23,219 nt of DNA from DAINRZ01 sp964634885 (GTDB lineage: Bacteria > Bacteroidota > Ignavibacteria > Kapaibacteriales > UBA2268). The DNA lies in assembly GCA_964634885.1 (NCBI GenBank), contig CAZWLN010000068.1, forward strand, positions 1 through 23,219. The letters are read 5' to 3'. The position numbers and the translations under genes were made by a program. Shown piece by piece: positions 8,030 through 14,670 of the stretch. The first letter of the stretch is position 1; every line of letters starts with the position of its first letter. Below the pieces are notes generated by a model that was given only the letters and a program-made list of their open reading frames with translations, did no database searches and was not told the origin of the DNA.

Positions 8030-8138
8030 GAATATAGCAAGTTATTATTCTGTAAATGCTGATACCCTCCGCAGACACTACAAGACACAGAGCAGCAATT
8101 TCAAAGATTGGGAGCAGAAATCCCATGCGGAAGATTAC

Positions 8139-8984
8139 ATGATATTTCCTGAAAACATGGGAGAATACCTTAGCATAGACGAATTATCGTTATCACAGGG
8201 AGAACTTTATACATTTGTAACGAATAAGAGCGGTCGTGGCAAACGAGGCAGTTTAGTAGCATCAATCAAGGGAACGCTGACGAAGGATATACTCTCGGTA
8301 TTAGAAAAGTTTTCAATTGAAAAGCGAAACAGTGTGAAAGGAGTAACGATGGACATGGCCAAGAATATGGAGTCGGCAGCCAGGCAGGCATTCCCATCAG
8401 CATCATTAGTAATAGACCGTTTTCATGTAATAAGGCTGGCAATGGATGCACTGCAGCACGTCAGGATAAAATACCGGTGGGATGAGCTTGACAAAGAAAA
8501 CAACGCAATAGAAGAAGCCAGAATAAATGGCCACAGGTATAAAGTAGAAGAATTGGAAAACGGAGACACAGCAAAACAGCTATTAGTACGTAGCCGGTAT
8601 ATACTGGCTAAAAAGCCAAATGAATGGACAAAAGATCAGCAACAAAGAGCATCTCTGCTTTTCAAGCGTTACCCGGTATTAAAGAAAGCATACTATCATG
8701 TTTTGGAATTTAGGAGCATATTTGACAATAGTGCCAAGAATCAGGCTTATCACGCATTAATGAAATGGATTGATAAAAACAAGGAGCTTGATATTAAAGA
8801 ATTTAATACTGTTGCGAATACTGTCACCGCTAATAATAACAGAATCCTTAACTTCTTCAATAACAGGAATACAAACGCTAATGCAGAATCATTTGACTCA
8901 AAAATAAAGCTCTTTAGATCTAATCAAAGAGGCGTTGTTGATTGCTCATTTTTCTTGTTCAGATTAGCTAAACTTTTTGCTTAG
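8139..8984 (+). CDS. ISL3-type DDE transposase (orfB), N-terminus in another frame
   Basis: From the first ATG the product has 281 residues, but the open frame reaches back to 7995 and encodes about 48 more residues with family-like sequence (for example TVKNIASYYSVNADTLRRHY, a helix-turn-helix region). No ATG, GTG or TTG lies in that extension, so the full enzyme probably needs a shift from orfA. Catalytic acid candidates are D14 in LSIDELSLSQGELY, D72 or D93 (VTMDMAKNM, VIDRFHV) and E250 in NANAESFDSKIK, matching the DDE_Tnp_ISL3 layout. The C-terminus FFLFRLAKLFA is typical and complete. The active-site motifs are intact, so decay is limited to the frame break, if that is decay at all. Confidence 0.8.
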   Translation: MIFPENMGEYLSIDELSLSQGELYTFVTNKSGRGKRGSLVASIKGTLTKDILSVLEKFSIEKRNSVKGVTMDMAKNMESAARQAFPSASLVIDRFHVIRLAMDALQHVRIKYRWDELDKENNAIEEARINGHRYKVEELENGDTAKQLLVRSRYILAKKPNEWTKDQQQRASLLFKRYPVLKKAYYHVLEFRSIFDNSAKNQAYHALMKWIDKNKELDIKEFNTVANTVTANNNRILNFFNNRNTNANAESFDSKIKLFRSNQRGVVDCSFFLFRLAKLFA

Positions 8985-9000
8985 TCCCCAAAAAATTAAT

Positions 9001-9201
9001 GTGAGCCCGTTTTTGTCATACAAAATACTGTTGAGACCGGAACCTGAAGGTGGATTTACTGTTACTGTACCTGCCCTGCCGGGGTGCGTTACCTATGGTT
9101 CGGACTTTGACGAAGCAAAAGCAATGGCAAAAGAAGCAATTGAATTATACTTAGAAAGCCTTGCCGCTCATAATGAAGCTATTCCGAATGATAACTTTTA
9201 A
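9001..9201 (+). CDS. HicB-family antitoxin-like protein
   Basis: The 66-residue protein shows the HicB N-terminal fold: YKILLRPEPEGGFTVTVPAL, then PGCVTYGSDFDEA and AKEAIELYLESL. HicB antitoxins neutralise HicA ribonucleases. The usual ATG-xYK start is missing; possible starts are GTG at 9001, which lies inside the IS right inverted repeat, or TTG at 9013. The IS seems to have landed at or just before the original start. No hicA-like gene is visible on either side, so it is an orphan or has lost its partner. Solo HicB-like proteins of this length exist in Bacteroidota, so a separate role is possible. Confidence 0.7.
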   Translation: MSPFLSYKILLRPEPEGGFTVTVPALPGCVTYGSDFDEAKAMAKEAIELYLESLAAHNEAIPNDNF

Positions 9202-9296
9202 CTATGATTTCCTCTGAATTACCCATAAAATAAGTAGATAGATTTCATCCCGGATTTTCGTATTTTTGATATAAAAAACAGTGTTTGAGGGGTGTT

Positions 9297-9605
9297 GTGA
9301 ACATATTATTAAAAAACAATCTGGAAGAGATACGCGGCCTCTGCCGCAAATACGGCATCGACAGGCTGACCCTGTTCGGGCCGGCTACCGGGCCTGACCT
9401 TGGAGCCAAAGCAGTCGATTTCCTGGTTCATGTCGAGGGGCTGCCCCCATGTGAGTACTCCGGAATTTTCACCGATTTCAAACAGGACATGGAAGACCTG
9501 CTGGGGAGAGATACGAACCTCATCTCGGCAGTGTCCATGAAGTCGCCGGCCATGCAGGAATCTGTCAACCGGAACAACGAAGTCCTGTACGAATCTAATC
9601 AATAA
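9297..9605 (+). CDS. MNT-like nucleotidyltransferase-domain protein, catalytically degenerate
   Basis: A GTG start at 9297 is chosen for its Shine-Dalgarno site GAGGGG (9287-9292); a TTG at 9285 is less likely. The 102-residue protein matches the small MNT-domain proteins of HEPN/MNT toxin-antitoxin systems: KYGIDRLTLFG, then the active-site segment, then TNLISAVSMKSP and a final ESVNRNNEVLYE. The hallmark GS..R followed by D.D is broken: G-S is G-P, and the paired aspartates read A-V-D, so one metal ligand is gone. It is probably not an active nucleotidyltransferase. No HEPN partner is seen next to it. It converges with the anti-sigma-like gene across a shared hairpin. Confidence 0.6.
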   Translation: MNILLKNNLEEIRGLCRKYGIDRLTLFGPATGPDLGAKAVDFLVHVEGLPPCEYSGIFTDFKQDMEDLLGRDTNLISAVSMKSPAMQESVNRNNEVLYESNQ

Positions 9606-9621
9606 GATAATAATTCCCGGC

Positions 9622-9675
9622 AATAATAAAGTAAACCCTCCGGCGGGTGAGAGCCTCCGGAAGGTTACAATTATT
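9622..9675. terminator. Putative bidirectional terminator between convergent genes
   Basis: The 88-bp gap between the MNT gene and the anti-sigma-like gene holds a nested inverted repeat. AATAAT (9622-9627) pairs with ATTATT (9670-9675), and GTAAACCCTCCGG (9631-9643) pairs imperfectly with CCGGAAGGTTAC (9657-9668), with loop 9644-9656. A second pairing joins 9623-9633 to 9695-9705 exactly (11 bp). Without long T tracts it is a weaker candidate than the other terminators here. Confidence 0.5.
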
Positions 9676-9693
9676 CCCTCAGATTGGGCTTAC

Positions 9694-11784
9694 CTACTTT
9701 ATTATCTTAATTACAGCCCTTTCGCCTGTGCTTGCAGTAACGGCAAGCATAAAGATGCCTTTCTCGGTTTTCAGGGTTGCAGGTAGCCTGATGGTCCCTG
9801 GGTTGTATTCTGTCGCCGGTATGACGTTGCCGGTCAATTCTCCCTGCAGGTTGTACAGGTCAAAGCTGAGCGTCGCTTTCGACAGGAGTTCCAGGTTTAT
9901 AGTTGCATTGTCGCTTTCAAGTGGATTGGGGCTGACAGAGAAGTTGCTGAAAAGCGTTGAACTCATCGGGCAGAGATTCAGGTATGATTTCTCACCCTTC
10001 AGAGCGTCGCAGGCGTCTTCGGGAGCGAGTTTCCCCTGTTCCATTCTTTCAATAATGTCCAGCTCCTTCAATATTGGCGTACGGTAACGTTCAGGCAGCA
10101 GCGAAGCGAATTCCCTGTTGACGTAGAACCAGATTTTTGCAACTCCGAAATTAATCATTTTATTTGCTTGTTTCGATCCAAAGTTGACAGTGACCGGCAA
10201 GAGCCTGTCGCAGGTTGTTTTGTACTTTGCTTCAGCCGTTAAGTCGATTTTTTGCTTCTTTTTCCCAATAGTATTTAACAGGGGTGAAAAATCCGAATGC
10301 TGAATGTCGGAATAAGTATATATGGATGTATCTTTTTCAACCAGGACGGAGTTTTCATGATAGAGAGTAATGGCTAAGGGAGCGGTCTCTGAATATACCT
10401 CATAGTTCCAGCCTGTGTACCTGACAGGAATTACGCTGATTGAAAACGTGTCGATGATGTATTTTGTCTTAATAAGAAGCGAAGATTTGGATACATCATA
10501 GCCTTCTTTCCGGAACTCAACTTTTGCCTGTTCCCTGTATCCTTCTGGAATTTCCGAAAGGTCGATTTTCGATTCGAAAATTGTTGCTATTTTGCCATCC
10601 GAAAATTCGACGCCCGTCTTTTCCAATTCCTCAAGAGTGAGGTCCAGGCTTTCCAATCCGCCAATCTGTTTTTCGACGAATTGGGGTTGATCGGAGAAAT
10701 TCCTGGAATTGTCAATATCGGGCTTCAGGCCTACGCCTGGAACATAGTCGGTAATAAAGTCATCAAAGCTTCGGGTGTCGTATAAATTCCTGTATCTTTG
10801 AGGCAGTCTGTCGACAAGGTATTTTGTAGCCGGGAACCAGATTATTCCCTCGCTTCCGCAATCTATACTCCCAACGGAGAAATATACCGGTATGAATTTG
10901 TCCAGGAATGGATAGTCTTTTAGTTCTCCCTCTAAAAACAGGGAGTCTTTGTTGCCTGTGTAGGAGTTCAGGAAATTCCTGGCGAGTTTTGTCATTTGAT
11001 TGTTGAAAGGCTCTTGATTTTTCCTGTCATCCAAAGGTGAAAATCCGAACGAAGTGACAAGCGAACCACTGAAATTCTTTCCATTTCTGTATTTTGTATT
11101 TAAAGAATAGGGGTAAACACCTTCGGATTTCGTGTGGCTCCACCCTTCATAGGGCAACAGTGTTCTTTCTGAGAGCCTGAATGTGTCCAAAAAGACCATC
11201 TCATGTAAAATTCCCGAGGAAGGGTAGTTGTTCTCTTTCAGTTTGTTGTTGTATTCAGTAGTGAATCCATAGCCGCCCAATGTTTCCGAAACAAAGACAT
11301 AGCCCCTACCATTCTTGAAAACGTTCATTTTTGCCAGTTCCTCATCTGAAAGGACTAATACGGGGTAGTGGAAAACACTTTTGTCGTCTTTAGTTGTCGG
11401 TGTTTTCTTCTCATCAGATGTAGTTGCATCCTGATGTGCCTGGCCTTCAGCGCTGTTTTCGGACACAATCACCGCAGCGTCTGCGGCTGAAGGTTGATGG
11501 GTGGAGACGCTGTTAAGCGCGCTGTGAACTCCGCCGCCGTTTACCGGCGCTTTTACCGATACGCCTTCGTTTCCGCCGTTGAACACCAGTACGGCGCTTG
11601 TGATCAATCCTATTATTATTGAAGATATTATTGTCATTTTCAAAGCTCCTTTTGTTTTTTTCTTGTTCGTAATTGTTGCTGTTTCCTTGTCAACGTTTTC
11701 GAGAATGCTCCGGAGCTTGTTTTTGTCGAAAGGAAAACCGGTGAAATCTATTTCGAAGTCGATTATTTTATCATTATTATCCAT
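9694..11784 (-). CDS. Putative membrane anti-sigma factor with T9SS sorting-like C-terminus
   Basis: The start at 11784 follows a full GGAGG site that lies within the last codons of the sigma gene, with an 8-bp overlap, so the pair is translationally coupled. The product has 696 residues. Residues 1-49 are cytoplasmic and basic near the membrane (TNKKKTKGALK), 50-69 are one membrane helix, and ~620 residues are periplasmic after a low-complexity linker (to ~140). Two similar modules are seen, LVLSDEELAKMNV and LTLEELEKTGV. The last ~85 residues fit a T9SS type A sorting domain (SVSPNPLES, LYNLQGELTG, KGIFMLAV, basic end). No classical zinc-binding anti-sigma motif is seen. The anti-sigma role is inferred from the neighbour and topology. 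The sorting domain on an uncleaved membrane protein is unusual. Confidence 0.7.
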   Translation of the reverse strand: MDNNDKIIDFEIDFTGFPFDKNKLRSILENVDKETATITNKKKTKGALKMTIISSIIIGLITSAVLVFNGGNEGVSVKAPVNGGGVHSALNSVSTHQPSAADAAVIVSENSAEGQAHQDATTSDEKKTPTTKDDKSVFHYPVLVLSDEELAKMNVFKNGRGYVFVSETLGGYGFTTEYNNKLKENNYPSSGILHEMVFLDTFRLSERTLLPYEGWSHTKSEGVYPYSLNTKYRNGKNFSGSLVTSFGFSPLDDRKNQEPFNNQMTKLARNFLNSYTGNKDSLFLEGELKDYPFLDKFIPVYFSVGSIDCGSEGIIWFPATKYLVDRLPQRYRNLYDTRSFDDFITDYVPGVGLKPDIDNSRNFSDQPQFVEKQIGGLESLDLTLEELEKTGVEFSDGKIATIFESKIDLSEIPEGYREQAKVEFRKEGYDVSKSSLLIKTKYIIDTFSISVIPVRYTGWNYEVYSETAPLAITLYHENSVLVEKDTSIYTYSDIQHSDFSPLLNTIGKKKQKIDLTAEAKYKTTCDRLLPVTVNFGSKQANKMINFGVAKIWFYVNREFASLLPERYRTPILKELDIIERMEQGKLAPEDACDALKGEKSYLNLCPMSSTLFSNFSVSPNPLESDNATINLELLSKATLSFDLYNLQGELTGNVIPATEYNPGTIRLPATLKTEKGIFMLAVTASTGERAVIKIIK

Positions 11785-12328
11785 TGTATCCTCCTTTGGT
11801 GGAGATTGATTCTTCAACATACTGATAATTTTTTGCTTTTCCGTCAGCCATCAGCGCCTTCAGCTTCTTACGCCCCCTGTACAGCCTTTGCTGCAATGAG
11901 TCGGGGCTGACCCCCTGCATTGTGCAGATCTCTTTCTGGGAAAAGCCACTGATGTCCTTGAGAATAACAGCTTCTTTCTGTTCCGGCGGCAGCTTGTCGA
12001 GAGAAAGGTACAGGAGCCTTATGTCGTAAAGCCTGTCGGGTGGGAAGTCCTCCGACACGATCGTGGCGAGGGCGTCGGCGTCGAGCCGTCCTGTCCTTCC
12101 GTCTCTGTAGTTGTTCCGGCTGTTGGTTCTCGAGGCTATTGTGAAAAGATAGCTCAGGAAAGCTTGCCTGCTTTGCAGAGAGTCGAACTGGCGGTACGCA
12201 GTTTCAATTGTCTGCTGAAGCAGGTCTTTGGCGTTCTCCCGTGACAGGGTAACACTCAGGCAGAAGCGCCAGAGGTTTTCCCTTACCGGTTCGAACAATT
12301 GTAAGAATGTTTCCTGTTTGTCTTTCAT
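11777..12328 (-). CDS. ECF-type RNA polymerase sigma-70 factor
   Basis: The 183-residue protein has sigma region 2 at about 10-80 (LWRFCLSVTLSRENAKDLLQ, then AYRQFDS and FLSYLFTIASR) and region 4 at about 108-160 (LDKLPPEQKEAVILKDISGF, then SQKEICTMQGVSPDSLQQRL and YRGRKKLK). Regions 1 and 3 are absent, as in ECF sigmas. It would direct RNA polymerase to a small regulon in response to an envelope signal. Its last codons (KGGYNG) form the ribosome binding site of the downstream membrane protein, the probable anti-sigma partner. The promoter should lie in the AT-rich region 12329-12600; I cannot place it firmly. Confidence 0.9.
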   Translation of the reverse strand: MKDKQETFLQLFEPVRENLWRFCLSVTLSRENAKDLLQQTIETAYRQFDSLQSRQAFLSYLFTIASRTNSRNNYRDGRTGRLDADALATIVSEDFPPDRLYDIRLLYLSLDKLPPEQKEAVILKDISGFSQKEICTMQGVSPDSLQQRLYRGRKKLKALMADGKAKNYQYVEESISTKGGYNG

Positions 12329-12676
12329 CTCTTCAAAAAATTATCTTGTTTTCAAATTTGAGCGCTCATTCAGGGAGTAAGTGCCGTTAATCGGAAAAAG
12401 TACGACAAAGCTGCTGCATTTTTTTTTTATTAGCATGTCATGGGCATTTTCATGCAAAATATATTCCCGGCACAATGAATTCTGCAAAAAACATTCAAAG
12501 AAAATTTTACGTAAAATAAGTAACAAAAACCAATTATCTATAAAAAATAGTACATAAAAATGGGGTAAAATAAAATAAAATGGCTTCAAAATTGTTTAAG
12601 CAAATATTCCGGCAGATATTTGCAATATCTTCCGGCGGTATGTAAAACAATGCGGTAAGGAGCGCACAAATATATA
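12329..12676. other. Divergent regulatory intergenic region with a perfect inverted repeat
   Basis: This 348-bp AT-rich region separates the divergent sigma and CNNM genes. It contains a T9 run near 12421 and, close to the CNNM gene, a perfect 8-bp inverted repeat GCAAATAT/ATATTTGC (12600-12607 and 12616-12623). A nearby direct repeat, AATATTCCGGC and AATATCTTCCGGC, is seen at 12604-12635. This could be an operator or leader structure. The 82-codon minus-strand frame inside (12341-12589) is low complexity and rejected. Confidence 0.5.
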
Positions 12677-13738
12677 GTGGATCAATATTTACTGATTGCA
12701 ATTATTATATTGTTTGGTTCTTTCATTGCATTAATTTCCAGGGTCATAACCTGCCTTTCAATAGAGAAACTTGCCGAAGAGCTTGGTTCTGATGAGAATA
12801 AAATTGAAAAGATCAAGGATCTGAAAGATTTTTTTGATGATTACGAGGCTCCCTTCCTTGCTCCGGAGATAGTAGTATATACGGTGGCTGCCGTACTGAC
12901 GGGCATCGTTACCATTGAAGCATTCAGCGGCTATGAGAACAACTGGCAGTTCATCGTCTATTCCATGATCATCCTGGCTTTTTCCATATTCTTCCTCAGG
13001 GTTGTCTTTTCAGCCCTTGGTAAACGCTTCTCCCTGTCCCTGTCGGTCAAACTGTACCGGCTGCTTGTAATTTACGCATACATTACCAGGCCTTTTGTCC
13101 GTTTTGTTAACCTCATCGACAAAAAGATCGGCGGTAACAAGAACGAAGCTGTATGGGAAGAGCTTGACCAGGCGGTTGAAAGCGCCATGGAGGACGGAAC
13201 GATGGACCAGGACGAATACCGTATATTCAAGAACCTGATACACTTCAGCGACGTCAATGCCTCGGACGTGATGACGCCCAGGACTGTGATGTTCAGCTGC
13301 GAGGCAGACCTTACCGTCGATGAAGTGATGAATATGCCTGAACTAAAGATGTATTCGCGTTTTCCCGTTTGGGAAGGGGAGTCGCTCGACGAAGGCGTCG
13401 TGGGCTATGTTCTCACCAAGGACATACTGCTGGCTGCTCTTCACGGGAAGAACAAAACCCGGTTGAGGGACTACGCAAGGGAAGTGTCATACATCCCCGA
13501 GAACGCGCCTCTCGACCTGGCTCTGGACAACTTCCTGCAGAAACGGCAGCATATTGTTCTGGTTGTCGATGAATACGGAGGCATCGAGGGCATTCTTACA
13601 ATGGAGGATGTACTGGAAACAATCCTTGGAGCAGAAATTGTGGACGAGGCCGACCGTGTCGTCGACCTGAGAGCTTTGGCGGTACAGCGTCGGGACAAGC
13701 GCGTTGCCACGCTCATCAGCCACTTCGAAGGAAGCTGA
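12677..13738 (+). CDS. CNNM/CBS-domain membrane protein (hemolysin C/CorC-like family)
   Basis: A GTG start is used; GGAG lies about 14 bases upstream, so the start is less certain. The 353-residue protein has an N-terminal membrane part of the CNNM type with helices at about 3-22, 64-83, 91-111 and 123-140, then a linker carrying LDQAVESAMEDGTMDQDEY, and a CBS pair. CBS1 begins near 195 with SDVMTPRTVMF, and CBS2 near 270 ends with the family signature VVDEYGGIEGILTMEDVLET. The C-terminal CorC_HlyC domain common in relatives is absent. The family includes Mg/Co-efflux-linked proteins and GldE of gliding bacteria. The true substrate is unknown; Mg2+ homeostasis is the usual guess. There is no operon partner; tRNA-Pro follows. 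Confidence 0.85.
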   Translation: MDQYLLIAIIILFGSFIALISRVITCLSIEKLAEELGSDENKIEKIKDLKDFFDDYEAPFLAPEIVVYTVAAVLTGIVTIEAFSGYENNWQFIVYSMIILAFSIFFLRVVFSALGKRFSLSLSVKLYRLLVIYAYITRPFVRFVNLIDKKIGGNKNEAVWEELDQAVESAMEDGTMDQDEYRIFKNLIHFSDVNASDVMTPRTVMFSCEADLTVDEVMNMPELKMYSRFPVWEGESLDEGVVGYVLTKDILLAALHGKNKTRLRDYAREVSYIPENAPLDLALDNFLQKRQHIVLVVDEYGGIEGILTMEDVLETILGAEIVDEADRVVDLRALAVQRRDKRVATLISHFEGS

Positions 13739-13756
13739 GAATAGAAAATTTTGTTT

Positions 13757-13789
13757 TTTGTTGTAAAAATTCTTAGTTTTGTAATCTTG
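13757..13789 (+). promoter_or_regulatory. Candidate Bacteroidota-type promoter for tRNA-Pro
   Basis: TTTG at 13757-13760 and TAATCTTG at 13782-13789, separated by 21 bases, resemble the Bacteroidota -33 TTTG and -7 TAnnTTTG elements (one mismatch). The -7 box ends 6 bases before the tRNA, which fits transcription starting at or just before the mature 5' end. Confidence 0.4.
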
Positions 13790-13795
13790 AAAATT

Positions 13796-13870
13796 CGGGG
13801 CATAGCGCAGCCCGGTTAGCGCGCCTGCTTTGGGAGCAGGAAGTCGCAGGTTCGAATCCTGCTGCCCCGA
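13796..13870 (+). tRNA. tRNA-Pro (anticodon TGG)
   Basis: A complete cloverleaf of 75 bases. The acceptor stem CGGGGCA pairs with TGCCCCG and is followed by discriminator A. The D stem is GCGC/GCGC, the anticodon stem CCTGC/GCAGG with loop TTTGGGA (anticodon TGG), and the T stem GCAGG/CCTGC with loop TTCGAAT. CCA is not encoded. It is followed at once by an intrinsic terminator. Confidence 0.97.
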
Positions 13871-13873
13871 CAA

Positions 13874-13911
13874 AAAAAAGCTGCCAACCCATTCGGATTG
13901 GCAGCTTTTTT
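13874..13911. terminator. Bidirectional intrinsic terminator (tRNA-Pro / COX24-like gene)
   Basis: A perfect hairpin GCTGCCAA/TTGGCAGC (13880-13887 and 13898-13905) is flanked by an A run on the left and a T run on the right. It therefore works for the tRNA on the plus strand and for the small minus-strand gene ending at 13917. Confidence 0.9.
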
Positions 13912-13916
13912 ACTTG

Positions 13917-14012
13917 CTACCTGTTCTTCTTCTTATGTCTGTTCTTACGCAGCCTCTTCTTACGCTTGTGCGTGGACATCTTATGGCGTTTTCTTTTTTT
14001 ACCGCAGGGCAT
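13917..14012 (-). CDS. AURKAIP1/COX24-domain small ribosome-associated protein
   Basis: This 31-codon gene is easily missed. The product begins MPCGKKRKRHKMSTHKRKKR and is nearly all Lys, Arg and His, ending with KKKNR. It fits the small AURKAIP1/COX24-domain proteins annotated throughout Bacteroidota, which are related to the mitochondrial small-subunit protein mS38. By family it is expected to bind the ribosome; that role is inferred here. AGAGG lies 4 bases before the ATG, and the terminator shared with the tRNA lies 6 bases after the stop. It is just downstream of HU in the same direction, with a 119-bp gap. Confidence 0.85.
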   Translation of the reverse strand: MPCGKKRKRHKMSTHKRKKRLRKNRHKKKNR

Positions 14013-14131
14013 ATTTACCTCTTATTTAATTAGTGTAAACATTAAAAAAAATTATTCTTTTCGCTATTATCCAAAAAACACTTCAAATTCTGATAAACAG
14101 AAAATATATAAACGATATAGAATAAAAATTA

Positions 14132-14443
14132 TTATTCATTGCTACCATTTTCAAGTTTTTCCTGCATAGCATCGTTAACTTTGCTGAGAAATTCAGGTGA
14201 AGGTTTGAACACGGGAACAAAACGTTTCTCTAATGGAACCAGTTCGCCGGTTTTCGGGTTTCTTGCCATTCTTGGTTTACGGCTTTTGTGTTTGAACACT
14301 CCAAAACCACGCAATTCGATTCTTTTACCTGTGGCAATTGCATTGATAATACTAGTGAAAACACCGTCTACAACAGCCTTAGTCTCAATCTTCGTTAATC
14401 CGACCGCTTTGGCAATTTCGTCAACAATATCAGCTTTTGTCAT
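14132..14443 (-). CDS. hup: HU/IHF-family DNA-binding protein
   Basis: The 103-residue protein starts MTKADIVDEIAKAVGL and has the family's dimerising helices, the beta-arm core GKRIELRGFGVFKHKSRKPR, and the RNPKTGE tip, in which the proline intercalates DNA. A short C-terminal extension follows (FLSKVNDAMQEKLENGSNE). It bends and compacts the nucleoid as a dimer. The spacing fits HU rather than a long Bacteroidota HU-like protein. Whether it is an HU or IHF-like subunit is not resolved by sequence alone. It is expressed from its own promoter, divergent from the uppS operon. Confidence 0.9.
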   Translation of the reverse strand: MTKADIVDEIAKAVGLTKIETKAVVDGVFTSIINAIATGKRIELRGFGVFKHKSRKPRMARNPKTGELVPLEKRFVPVFKPSPEFLSKVNDAMQEKLENGSNE

Positions 14444-14477
14444 TTTAGACCCTATTAAATACTACAAAACTCAATAA

Positions 14478-14507
14478 ATTATAAATTTTTTAATTCAAAG
14501 TTGACAA
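14478..14507 (-). promoter_or_regulatory. Candidate sigma-70-like promoter of the HU gene
   Basis: On the minus strand TTGTCA (14507-14502) and TATAAT (14483-14478) are separated by exactly 18 bases, placed 35 bases before the HU start codon. The -10 match is perfect and the -35 match is 5 of 6. In an AT-rich region a chance match is possible. Confidence 0.45.
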
Positions 14508-14583
14508 ATTTACAAAACTGTATGAGAAAATCAAAAATTCAATTTGAAAAATAAAATAAAAATTGAAAAATAATGTCTTGAAC

Positions 14584-14615
14584 TTTGAAAATTTCGTACA
14601 GTTGAGGTAATTTAG
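14584..14615 (+). promoter_or_regulatory. Candidate Bacteroidota-type promoter of the envelope operon
   Basis: TTTG at 14584-14587 and TAATTTAG at 14608-14615, spaced by 20 bases, resemble TTTG and TAnnTTTG with one mismatch. They lie about 55 bases before the uppS start. Confidence 0.3.
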
Positions 14616-14670
14616 TATTTTATTTTTTGAGTAAATGAAATTGAAATGAATAAGGTGAGGTTATATATCT

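Larger units (their letters stand above)
7587..9008 (+). mobile_element. ISL3-superfamily insertion sequence (ISAon1-like)
   Basis: The element of about 1.42 kb contains two transposase frames between imperfect terminal inverted repeats. The left end is 7587-7608 (GGGTCAGTTGAAA, then ATTTGGGG) and the right end is 8986-9008; about 16 of 22 positions pair with one gap. The order, a ~127-residue N-terminal protein followed by a ~330-residue DDE transposase, is typical of ISAon1-like elements in Bacteroidota. I see no target duplication: the flanking octamers, GAAATTTG and GTTTTTGT, do not match, so the exact ends are uncertain or the flanks have changed. A second AATTTGGGG copy at 7581-7589 partly overlaps the left tip. 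Confidence 0.75.

Noticed and set aside
7579..9016. Target-site duplication around the IS
   Set aside because: The flanking octamers (GAAATTTG and GTTTTTGT) do not match for the most likely ends, and shifting the ends by one base does not help.
12341..12589. 82-codon minus-strand frame between sigma and CNNM genes
   Set aside because: AT-driven low-complexity composition, no domain, and it occupies the likely promoter region of the sigma gene.
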